From the NCBI GenBank assembly GCA_002331255.1, contig DCZD01000026.1, positions 17,905 through 24,025 of the forward strand: 6,121 nt of DNA. The letters run 5' to 3'. This document shows positions 1 to 5,317 of the stretch, piece after piece (position 1 is the first letter of the stretch; the number at the start of each line of letters is the position of its first letter). The translations under genes were made by a program, and so were the position numbers. Source of the DNA: Acidimicrobiaceae bacterium UBA2093 (GTDB lineage Bacteria; Actinomycetota; Acidimicrobiia; Acidimicrobiales; Ilumatobacteraceae). The notes beneath the pieces were generated by a model. The model did not search any database. It was not told the DNA's origin and saw only the letters and a list, made by a program, of their open reading frames with translations.

Positions 1-633
1 GATCCGGCAATCAATGCTGAGGGGAAGCACGTCGTCATCATCGGCGGCGGTGACACCGGGGCTGACTGCCTTGGCACGGCACATCGGCAAGGCGCAAAGA
101 GTGTCACGCAACTCGAGATCATGCCGCGCCCACCGGAGGACCGCGCTCCTTCCAACCCATGGCCGCAGTGGAGTCTCGTCTATCGCGTGTCATCAGCGCA
201 CGAAGAGGGTGGTGAACGCTTCTACAGCGTCAACACAGAGCGCTTCATTGACGACGGCAATGGAAATGTAAAGGCTTTGCTGTTGCATGAAGTCTCATTT
301 GTCGATGGCAAGTTCGAAAAAATCGAAGGTTCAGAACGTGAACTGCCCGCCGATCTCGTATTTCTTGCACTTGGATTCGTCGGCCCAGAGAAAGGTTCGT
401 GGCTCGAGGAGCTCGGCGTTGCGCTCGATGAACGTGGCAACCTGAAACGTGACGATGACTACATGTCGAGCGTTCCCGGAGTCTTTGTCGCCGGCGACAT
501 GGGTCGCGGCCAAAGCCTCATCGTGTGGGCCATCGCTGAGGGTCGGGCGTGTGCGGCAGGTGTCGACGGATATTTGATGGGCTCGACGTCGCTTCCAAGC
601 CCGATACCGCCAACGGCGCGTCCGCTGGCCTGA
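1..633 (+). CDS. gltD: Glutamate synthase (NADPH) small subunit, C-terminal part (5' end outside window)
   Basis: The frame is open from base 1 and ends in TGA at 631-633, showing the last 210 residues of a protein usually about 480 residues long; the Fe-S-cluster N-terminus and first FAD-binding Rossmann half lie upstream. Residues 11-26 contain VVIIGGGDTGADCLGT, the second dinucleotide-binding loop that holds NADPH. Around residues 160-178, GVFVAGDMGRGQSLIVWAI is the C-terminal FAD-contacting motif of the family. The ending with YLMGS-LP is also typical of GltD. In the family, this subunit passes electrons from NADPH through FAD and Fe-S clusters to GltB, which converts glutamine plus 2-oxoglutarate to two glutamates in the cytoplasm. 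gltB would be expected just upstream, outside the window. The family also includes related NADPH-dependent Fe-S oxidoreductase subunits, but the motif match to GltD is strong. A hairpin follows the stop. Confidence 0.93.
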   Translation, partial: DPAINAEGKHVVIIGGGDTGADCLGTAHRQGAKSVTQLEIMPRPPEDRAPSNPWPQWSLVYRVSSAHEEGGERFYSVNTERFIDDGNGNVKALLLHEVSFVDGKFEKIEGSERELPADLVFLALGFVGPEKGSWLEELGVALDERGNLKRDDDYMSSVPGVFVAGDMGRGQSLIVWAIAEGRACAAGVDGYLMGSTSLPSPIPPTARPLA

Positions 634-655
634 CCTCGTTTCAGCGATCGCCAAA

Positions 656-672
656 CGTGTCGTCCTGACACG
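656..672 (+). terminator. Candidate terminator hairpin after gltD
   Basis: CGTGTC (656-661) and GACACG (667-672) form a perfect 6-bp stem with a 5-base loop, beginning 22 bases after the gltD stop. It is followed by AATTAT rather than a run of T, so it is not a textbook intrinsic terminator. Actinobacterial terminators often lack a U-tract. It could instead be an operator for the LysM gene, since it sits upstream of that start. Confidence 0.4.
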
Positions 673-692
673 AATTATCCTGCGTCAGCACC

Positions 693-698
693 TACTCT
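693..698 (+). promoter_or_regulatory. Candidate -10 box (TACTCT) of the LysM lipoprotein gene
   Basis: TACTCT fits the actinobacterial TANNNT -10 pattern. It ends 8 bases before a GTG at 707, which would allow a leaderless transcript starting at that GTG. It overlaps the alternative TTG start at 698, so both cannot be right. No convincing -35 box is seen. A second match, TATCCT at 676-681, is an alternative that would give a short leader. Confidence 0.3.
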
Positions 699-1345
699 TG
701 AGGCTTGTGCCGACACTCAACCGTCGACTGCAACGAGCGGTCAATGTCGCCCTGCCCGCTGCGTTCGTCGTCGCGCTTGCAGGTGCGATTTCGGCGTGCG
801 GTGGCGACACCCTCGGTGTGGCAACAACCGTGGTGCCGGTGCAACCGACTGATTTTGCGACCATCCCACCAGTGTCAAGTACGGCGCCGGGCTCGACCAC
901 GACGCTGCCTCCGAATGCGGTCGGCTCTGAGCAGACCTACACGGTTCAAGCAGGAGATTCGCCAATTGCTGTGGCGAACAAGTACGGCATCTCCGTCACG
1001 ACATTGCTTGCGTACAACGGATGGGTGAGTACGGCTCAGTTCCCATATCCGGGCGAGACCATTCGAATTCCACCGCAAGCCGTGGCGACAGTGCCACAAG
1101 TGGTCGACCCAGCAACGGGTGCGACCACCGCTGCTTCGACGGCCACTCCCGACCCTGCCTTGGCAGGCTGCGGAACCCGTCCCGCTGGCTCGTACACCGT
1201 GCAGCCGAATGACTCGATCTTCAAGATTCGCAAGAAATTCTGTGTGTCGACCAATGCGCTGCTCGCCGCCAACAACTGGAGCGACATCGGTACGGTTGTA
1301 CTGCTCGTCGGCGACGTCATCAACATTCCGGCCGCAGGCCAGTAA
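698..1345 (+). CDS. LysM-domain lipoprotein (two LysM repeats), probable peptidoglycan-binding cell-envelope protein
   Basis: A 215-residue secreted protein. Residues 9-33 form a lipoprotein signal peptide: a basic start (NRRLQR), a hydrophobic stretch, then the lipobox ISAC with the lipidated Cys at 34. A low-complexity Thr/Pro/Ser/Val linker (about 37-76) follows. LysM 1 spans about 79-125 (YTVQAGDSPIAVANKYGIS, ending IRIPP). A second Ala/Thr linker leads to LysM 2 at about 165-211 (YTVQPNDSIFKIRKKFCVS, ending INIPA). LysM domains bind GlcNAc-containing glycans such as peptidoglycan. No catalytic domain is present, so an anchoring or scaffold role is inferred. Cys158 and Cys182 flank the start of LysM 2 and could form a disulphide outside the cell. 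No Shine-Dalgarno sequence precedes TTG 698. GTG 707 is a good alternative start, 8 bases after a TANNNT box, and would give 212 residues. The gene runs convergently into ddl with an 11-bp gap. Confidence 0.85.
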   Translation: MRLVPTLNRRLQRAVNVALPAAFVVALAGAISACGGDTLGVATTVVPVQPTDFATIPPVSSTAPGSTTTLPPNAVGSEQTYTVQAGDSPIAVANKYGISVTTLLAYNGWVSTAQFPYPGETIRIPPQAVATVPQVVDPATGATTAASTATPDPALAGCGTRPAGSYTVQPNDSIFKIRKKFCVSTNALLAANNWSDIGTVVLLVGDVINIPAAGQ

Positions 1346-1353
1346 GCGGGCCG
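1329..1353. terminator. Candidate hairpin at the LysM/ddl convergent junction
   Basis: CGGCCGC (1329-1335) can pair with GCGGGCCG (1346-1353) as a 7-bp GC-rich stem with one bulged G. The 10-base loop holds the last codons and TAA stop of the LysM gene. No T-run follows on either strand. It could serve both convergent genes, but the bulge and absent U-tract keep this tentative. Confidence 0.3.
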
Positions 1354-1356
1354 CGG

Positions 1357-2433
1357 TCAGCGGTCAGTGTTTCGTCGCTTGCGCGAGTGGCGCTCGATGG
1401 CGAGATGAACAAGTTTCTCGACCAATTCCGAGTATGAGACTCCGGTTGCTTGCCACAGTTTCGGGTACATCGAGATCGGGGTGAACCCAGGAATGGTGTT
1501 GATCTCGTTGCACAAGAATCCACGCCCGTTCTCTTCGTAAAAAAAGTCAACGCGTGCCATGCCTTCACAGCGCAAGGCAGAGAAGGCGCGAATGGCGAGT
1601 CGACGAACTTCAGAAGATGCCTCATCGTCGAGCTGGGCGGGTACTTCTAGTCGCGCTCCATCGATGACGTACTTGTCCTCGTAGTCGTAGAACTCGCGCG
1701 ACGGAATGATCTCACCAGCGATTGACGCTTCGGGCCGAAGATTTCCGAGCACGGCGACTTCGATCTCGCGACCGTTTGCTGCTTCCTCGAACACGATCCA
1801 TTCGTCATATGTCGCGGCTTTGGCTACTGCATCACGGACTTCTTCATGTGTCTTGGCTTTGCTCACGCCGATTGATGAACCCATGTTTGCGGGCTTTACG
1901 AACAGTGGAAGTCCGAGGAAGTCGATTGCCTCTTCGATGATGCGCGGAGAAATCGCGTCGACATGAAATGTGCGCCATTCAACTTGGGGAATGCCATGTT
2001 GCGCCAAGATCACCTTTGCGATGCCCTTGTCCATTGCTGCAGCAGAGGCAAGCACTCCGCTACCTATGTAAGGGACATCGAGTACTTCCAATAGTCCTTG
2101 AATGGTGCCGTCTTCACCGAGTGGCCCGTGAAGTAGCGGCATCACGACCACCTGGCCAGCTGCTGCGGACGATGCAATGATCGAACTTGACGTGCTCGCA
2201 CCGCCGACCGTGAGCTCTGCGGGCAGGCCGTGTGCTCCGGCATCTAGCAGTGCGACCAGTGACTCGTCGATTGACCATTCGCCATCGCGAGAGATTCCGA
2301 CTGGTATCACGCGGAAAGCGGAATGGTCGACGGCACGCAGAACGTGAGCGGCGGTCACCCGGCTCACGTCGTGTTCTGCGGAACGACCGCCGTACAACAC
2401 CACGAGTGTCGTGCGCATGTCGACGGACGCCAT
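1357..2433 (-). CDS. ddl: D-alanine--D-alanine ligase
   Basis: An ATP-grasp ligase that joins two D-alanines using ATP in the cytoplasm, supplying the terminal dipeptide of the peptidoglycan stem peptide. With the start at 2433 it has 358 residues, the usual length. The N-terminal motif LYGGRSAEHDVS (residues 13-24) contains the conserved substrate-binding Glu at 20. HGPLGEDG follows at 102-109, then SAAAMDK, the ATP-grasp motif LFVKPANMGSSIGVS, and the EDKY loop. The C-terminal Mg2+/phosphate-binding signature EINTIPGFT starts with Glu310 and includes Asn312. Start choice: ATG 2433 lies exactly 7 bases after a TANNNT box, as in leaderless genes. ATG 2418 (reading MRTTLVVLYGG) is the other good candidate and matches the length of many Ddl N-termini, but it has no ribosome-binding site either. 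The frame stays open further upstream to 2547, but that part overlaps murF and does not resemble Ddl. Divergent from murF, convergent with the LysM gene. Confidence 0.95.
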   Translation of the reverse strand: MASVDMRTTLVVLYGGRSAEHDVSRVTAAHVLRAVDHSAFRVIPVGISRDGEWSIDESLVALLDAGAHGLPAELTVGGASTSSSIIASSAAAGQVVVMPLLHGPLGEDGTIQGLLEVLDVPYIGSGVLASAAAMDKGIAKVILAQHGIPQVEWRTFHVDAISPRIIEEAIDFLGLPLFVKPANMGSSIGVSKAKTHEEVRDAVAKAATYDEWIVFEEAANGREIEVAVLGNLRPEASIAGEIIPSREFYDYEDKYVIDGARLEVPAQLDDEASSEVRRLAIRAFSALRCEGMARVDFFYEENGRGFLCNEINTIPGFTPISMYPKLWQATGVSYSELVEKLVHLAIERHSRKRRNTDR

Positions 2434-2440
2434 TTCCAAG

Positions 2441-2446
2441 ACGGTA
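2441..2446 (-). promoter_or_regulatory. Candidate -10 box (TACCGT) for leaderless ddl
   Basis: On the minus strand TACCGT matches TANNNT and is followed by exactly 7 bases and then ATG at 2433. In actinobacteria this spacing typically places the transcription start on the A of the start codon. No convincing -35 box is seen, which is common in this group. It mirrors the murF box 8 bases away on the other strand. Confidence 0.45.
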
Positions 2447-2454
2447 CTCCCCGC

Positions 2455-2460
2455 TAGGGT
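2455..2460 (+). promoter_or_regulatory. Candidate -10 box (TAGGGT) for leaderless murF; alternatively contains its ribosome-binding site
   Basis: TAGGGT matches TANNNT and is followed by 7 bases and the murF ATG at 2468. The same bases contain AGGG (2456-2459), 8 bases before the ATG, which could be a weak Shine-Dalgarno if transcription starts further upstream. The two readings exclude each other for a given transcript. The mirrored arrangement with ddl favours the promoter reading. Confidence 0.45.
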
Positions 2461-2467
2461 CGATGCC

Positions 2468-3796
2468 ATGCGTTTCAGGGCGGCAGATGTCGCACATGCG
2501 CTGGATGCCTTGCTCGTCGGCCCGCATTCGGAACGTTTTGACGTCATGGTCGACGGCGTGTCGTATGACTCTCGTGCACTTGTACGAGGACAGATGTTTG
2601 TCGCCGTCCGAGGTGACCGCGATGGGCATGACTACGTCGCCGACGCTGCCAGAAACGGAGCATCGCTTGCACTTGTCGACCATCACGTTGATGCGAGCAT
2701 CCCGCAACTGGTGGTAGGGGACACGGTGGCTGCACTCGGACAACTGGCCAAACATGCACGCCAACATCTCTTTGTGTCACTGGGCGATCGAGTGGTGGGC
2801 ATCACCGGATCAGTCGGCAAGACATCGACGAAAGACTTCGTCCGAGCCGCTCTTGCAACTCATTTTCCGGCCGTTGCAGCAAGTACGAAGAGCCTGAACA
2901 ATGACATCGGTGTGCCGGTGACCATTCTCAACGCACCCGACGACACCAGCGTTTTAGTGCTTGAGATGGGCATGCGTGGCTTTGGCGAGATCGAGCGGCT
3001 CTGTGCGCTCGCACGTCCGACGGTCGGCGTCATCACCAAGATCGGTCACGCTCACACTGAGCGCGTCGGCGGCATCGATGGCGTAGTGCGGGCGAAAGCT
3101 GAACTGTTCGACAATCTTCCGGTACATGGAGTGGCAGTTGTCAATGCTGATGATCCTTATGCAGGGGCACTCGCGCGCCATGCACCCGGCGATGTCTGCA
3201 CGTTCGGCTTCGATGCGCGCGCCGATGTGCGTGGACGTGTAATCGATGTCGAACGCTCAGGTCACGTACGGCTTGACGTGAGTTGGCACGGCATGGCAGG
3301 CGAGGTCTTGGTGCCCGCTCCAGGTGGCCACATGGCTTCTAATGCACTCGGTGCTGTCGCTGTGGCGCTGACGCTCGGGGTTCCTTTTCACAGCGCGCTC
3401 CACGGAGTTGCCGATGCGCACCTGTCGCCGGATCGCATGCAATGGCAAGTAGCGCATTCAGGTGCACGTGTCTTGAACGATGCCTACAACGCCAATCCGA
3501 CGTCAATGGAAGCCGCGTTGTGCACGCTGGCGGAGGTGCCTGGAGGTCGGCGCATTGCGGTGCTGGGGATCATGGCCGAACTCAATGACGCCGAAGCTCA
3601 TCATCTGCACATTGCGTCAGTTGCAGCGTCGCTCGAAATCGAGATCATGGCAGTCGACACTTCTCTGTACGGTGTGCCCGCCCAATCAATTGAGCAAGTG
3701 GCCACACGGCTGGCTGGTACAAGCGATGACTGCGTGATCTTGGTGAAGGGTTCGCGAATCGCTGGGCTAGAGCGACTCGTTCATCAGTTGTCCTGA
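2468..3796 (+). CDS. murF: UDP-N-acetylmuramoyl-tripeptide--D-alanyl-D-alanine ligase (MurF)
   Basis: A 442-residue Mur ligase that uses ATP to add D-Ala-D-Ala to UDP-MurNAc-tripeptide, the last cytoplasmic step of UDP-MurNAc-pentapeptide synthesis. The N-terminal substrate-binding domain shows YDSRALVRGQMFVAVRGDRDG (residues 33-53). The central ATPase domain has the P-loop GITGSVGKTS (111-120) with Lys118, then NNDIGVPVTIL, typical of MurF rather than MurC, D or E. The C-terminal domain carries DAYNANP (338-344), the MurF hallmark, and KGSR (427-430) near the end. Length fits the family (about 440-480). ATG 2468 is chosen because homology begins at once (MRFRAADVAHAL) and a TANNNT box lies 7 bases upstream; earlier in-frame ATGs would run into ddl. 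It diverges from ddl, whose product is its substrate. Its 3' end overlaps the MFS gene by 13 bp. Confidence 0.95.
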   Translation: MRFRAADVAHALDALLVGPHSERFDVMVDGVSYDSRALVRGQMFVAVRGDRDGHDYVADAARNGASLALVDHHVDASIPQLVVGDTVAALGQLAKHARQHLFVSLGDRVVGITGSVGKTSTKDFVRAALATHFPAVAASTKSLNNDIGVPVTILNAPDDTSVLVLEMGMRGFGEIERLCALARPTVGVITKIGHAHTERVGGIDGVVRAKAELFDNLPVHGVAVVNADDPYAGALARHAPGDVCTFGFDARADVRGRVIDVERSGHVRLDVSWHGMAGEVLVPAPGGHMASNALGAVAVALTLGVPFHSALHGVADAHLSPDRMQWQVAHSGARVLNDAYNANPTSMEAALCTLAEVPGGRRIAVLGIMAELNDAEAHHLHIASVAASLEIEIMAVDTSLYGVPAQSIEQVATRLAGTSDDCVILVKGSRIAGLERLVHQLS

Positions 3797-3804
3797 GTCG
3801 CTCT
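3769..3804. terminator. Bidirectional hairpin covering the murF/MFS overlapping stops
   Basis: AGAGCGACTC (3769-3778) and GAGTCGCTCT (3795-3804) are a perfect 10-bp inverted repeat with a 16-base loop (3779-3794). The plus strand continues TTTCG, giving a short U-stretch for murF transcripts; the minus strand has no T-run. The left arm codes for murF residues, the right arm for the last codons' surroundings of both genes, and both stop codons lie in or next to the loop. The symmetry suits a shared terminator for two convergent genes. Its function is inferred from position and pairing only. Confidence 0.55.
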
Positions 3805-5049
3805 TTCGAAGCGTGCGATATCGCACCATCGCACCAATACGAAAGCCCACACACTTCCTGCAACGAGCACAAGGCGAGGACCAATTGCGTCGATAACCGG
3901 GCCGAACACGATGGAACTAATCGGAACAACACCACCGAATGCCATGTACCACAGTGCAATGACCCGCGCGCGAATCGCATGGTCAAGTCGTGCCTGTAAG
4001 ACGGTGAAGAGCGACGTCGTGGTGACGAAGTAGACAAAACCAAGTATGAATCCGGTTGTAAACACCATGACGTCACCCCGTGCAAAGTTGAATGCAAGCA
4101 ATGCCACGCCAAACGCACCAAAACCATTTCGAGCAGACGTGCGTTTGTCGATGTGTGAGAACACGGTGCTCACAGACAATGCACCGAACATCGCCCCCAA
4201 GCCCCAGATCGAATACAGCCACTGGTACTTGGGTGACTCGGCATCGATTCCGTAATTGAGTTCTGCGACCGCGGGGAAGAGCCCCACGTGGGCAAGGCAG
4301 ATGAATGAGAAGGTCGTCATCGACAGAAGTACTCGACCGATGACGGGTCGCTCTCGGGCAAGCCTGAAACCCAGTGTCAGAGATCGCCACCCTTCTTCGG
4401 CAGGCGGGTTGTGATGAGGAATCGTGACGCTCAAGATCGCGGCGATGACGAACACGTATGTAACTGCGTTGAAGAGGAACACATGCCAGGGTTCAAGGCC
4501 AAACCCCAGCAATATGGCGACCAGAATCGGGCCGACGACACGTGATCCTTGAATGATCACCGAGTTCAGAGAGACTGCGCCGGGTAGATCTTCCGGTGGA
4601 ACAAGGCTCGGCAATGTCGCGCCGAATGCGGGTGCGTTGAGCGCATTGCCCACACCGACACCCAATTGCATGAAAAACAGCAAGGAGATATTCGAGTCAA
4701 GGGCGGCGCATAGCGCCAGCCCCGAGGAGAACGCGAGTTGCATGACTTGCGCACCTGCTAGCCAGCGACGCCTGTCGTAACGATCTGCGATCACGCCACC
4801 AGGAATTGACAGCACGAGCAATGGACCGAGCTGGGCGACCATGAACAAACCAACTATCCAGGCTTGCTCCGTGCGGTTGTAGATGTATGCGGGCAGTACG
4901 ACGTTCTGCATCCAGCTACCGACATTCGAGAGAAAGCTGCCCCACCACATGCGACGGAAGTCGCGGAACTGCATAGCCGACCTTGCCGTACCGGGAACGA
5001 GTGGTTTTTTGCCCTCGCGTGATCCTGTGGTGCGAAACGTGGGGGACAT
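3784..5049 (-). CDS. MFS transporter, drug/secretion-effector efflux type (EntS-like)
   Basis: A 421-residue inner-membrane protein with about 12 hydrophobic segments (roughly residues 36-57, 64-88, 99-117, 122-145, 158-185, 188-210, 238-262, 278-298, 309-326, 328-353, 363-390, 393-406). The loop after helix 2 carries the MFS signature GGVIADRYDRRR (84-95). The start FRDFRRMWWG-FLSNVGSWMQ matches the MFS_3 / transmembrane secretion effector family (EntS-like), whose members are proton-driven exporters of small molecules such as siderophores or drugs. The substrate cannot be read from the sequence. ATG 5049 leaves 25 cytoplasmic residues before the conserved region, normal for the family; the next ATG (4974) would start right at FRDF. 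A TANNNT box ends 12 bases upstream and sits inside a dyad, hinting at repressor control. Divergent from the zinc-ribbon gene; its 3' end overlaps murF by 13 bp. Confidence 0.88.
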   Translation of the reverse strand: MSPTFRTTGSREGKKPLVPGTARSAMQFRDFRRMWWGSFLSNVGSWMQNVVLPAYIYNRTEQAWIVGLFMVAQLGPLLVLSIPGGVIADRYDRRRWLAGAQVMQLAFSSGLALCAALDSNISLLFFMQLGVGVGNALNAPAFGATLPSLVPPEDLPGAVSLNSVIIQGSRVVGPILVAILLGFGLEPWHVFLFNAVTYVFVIAAILSVTIPHHNPPAEEGWRSLTLGFRLARERPVIGRVLLSMTTFSFICLAHVGLFPAVAELNYGIDAESPKYQWLYSIWGLGAMFGALSVSTVFSHIDKRTSARNGFGAFGVALLAFNFARGDVMVFTTGFILGFVYFVTTTSLFTVLQARLDHAIRARVIALWYMAFGGVVPISSIVFGPVIDAIGPRLVLVAGSVWAFVLVRWCDIARFERATQDN

Positions 5050-5057
5050 AGAGCCAC

Positions 5058-5074
5058 TGAGACGCTAGTTCTCA
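5058..5074 (-). promoter_or_regulatory. Candidate promoter/operator of the MFS gene: dyad over a -10-like box
   Basis: TGAGA (5058-5062) and TCTCA (5070-5074) are a perfect 5-bp inverted repeat with a 7-base spacer. On the minus strand the spacer holds most of TAGCGT (5067-5062), a TANNNT -10 match that would give a start a few bases before the MFS ATG at 5049. A dyad over a -10 box is the usual place for a TetR- or MarR-type repressor of an efflux gene, but no regulator gene is in view. Arms this short can occur by chance. Confidence 0.3.
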
Positions 5075-5080
5075 CGTTCC

Positions 5081-5100
5081 TCGAGTGCTGAGATGCTCGA
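5081..5100. repeat. Second inverted repeat in the MFS/zinc-ribbon divergent region
   Basis: TCGAG (5081-5085) and CTCGA (5096-5100) form a perfect 5-bp inverted repeat with a 10-base spacer, six bases from the dyad at 5058-5074. It lies about 24 bases before the zinc-ribbon start, where it could affect either divergent gene. It could be an operator half-site pair or chance. Confidence 0.25.
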
Positions 5101-5123
5101 TTTGCTGACGACGGTCGGCAACA

Positions 5124-5306
5124 ATGAGTGACATGCAGGAAGTGGTTGCGACCAACACAGCCCACACGAGCATCGCTGACGCAAATTCGTGTCGAGCACG
5201 ATATGGAACGTTTCCCGAGTGCCCGCACTGTGGTTCGTCACTCATCCCTGAGCATGCTCATTTCAAATGTACGGGCTGTGGGTGGCGCGACAGTTGTTGC
5301 GACTGA
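5124..5306 (+). CDS. Small zinc-ribbon protein (60 residues), function unknown
   Basis: A 60-residue protein with an undistinguished N-terminal half and a compact Cys-rich C-terminal half: CPHC (residues 33-36) and CTGC (49-52) form a four-Cys zinc ribbon with a 12-residue loop, followed by GWRDSCCD, with a further Cys pair at 58-59 at the very end. The loop residues EHAHF (43-47) and the GWRDSCC tail look like a conserved family signature rather than random sequence, so I believe this is a real gene although I cannot name it. Such ribbons usually bind Zn and serve as nucleic-acid or protein-interaction modules; nothing here shows which. ATG 5124 is taken as the start; ATG 5133 is possible, and neither has a Shine-Dalgarno sequence, so the N-terminal 20 or so residues are uncertain. 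Divergent from the MFS gene and convergent with the P450 gene, 11 bp from its stop. Confidence 0.72.
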   Translation: MSDMQEVVATNTAHTSIADANSCRARYGTFPECPHCGSSLIPEHAHFKCTGCGWRDSCCD

Positions 5307-5317
5307 CAGTCTGGCCG

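Noticed and set aside
331..654. Minus-strand open frame of 107 codons opposite gltD
   Set aside because: It lies antisense to a well-supported gltD reading frame, its translation has no recognisable motif, and it carries no ribosome-binding or promoter signal.
2434..2547. Upstream in-frame extension of ddl beyond ATG 2433
   Set aside because: The 38 extra residues show no Ddl homology, would overlap the murF start region by 80 bases, and have no ribosome-binding site.
2114..2767. Minus-strand open frame of 217 codons across the ddl/murF junction
   Set aside because: It overlaps strongly supported ddl and murF in other frames, its translation is Arg/His/Cys-rich low-quality sequence with no motif, and it is explained by GC-rich codon bias.
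3645..4127. Minus-strand open frame of 160 codons in the 3' ends of murF and the MFS gene
   Set aside because: A shadow of the MFS gene in another frame; the translation has no domain or membrane pattern and crosses the hairpin junction.
5301..5311. Near-perfect palindrome GACTG-A-CAGTC at the zinc-ribbon/P450 convergent junction, considered as a terminator
   Set aside because: The one-base centre cannot form an RNA hairpin loop, no T-run follows, and no longer stem was found around it.
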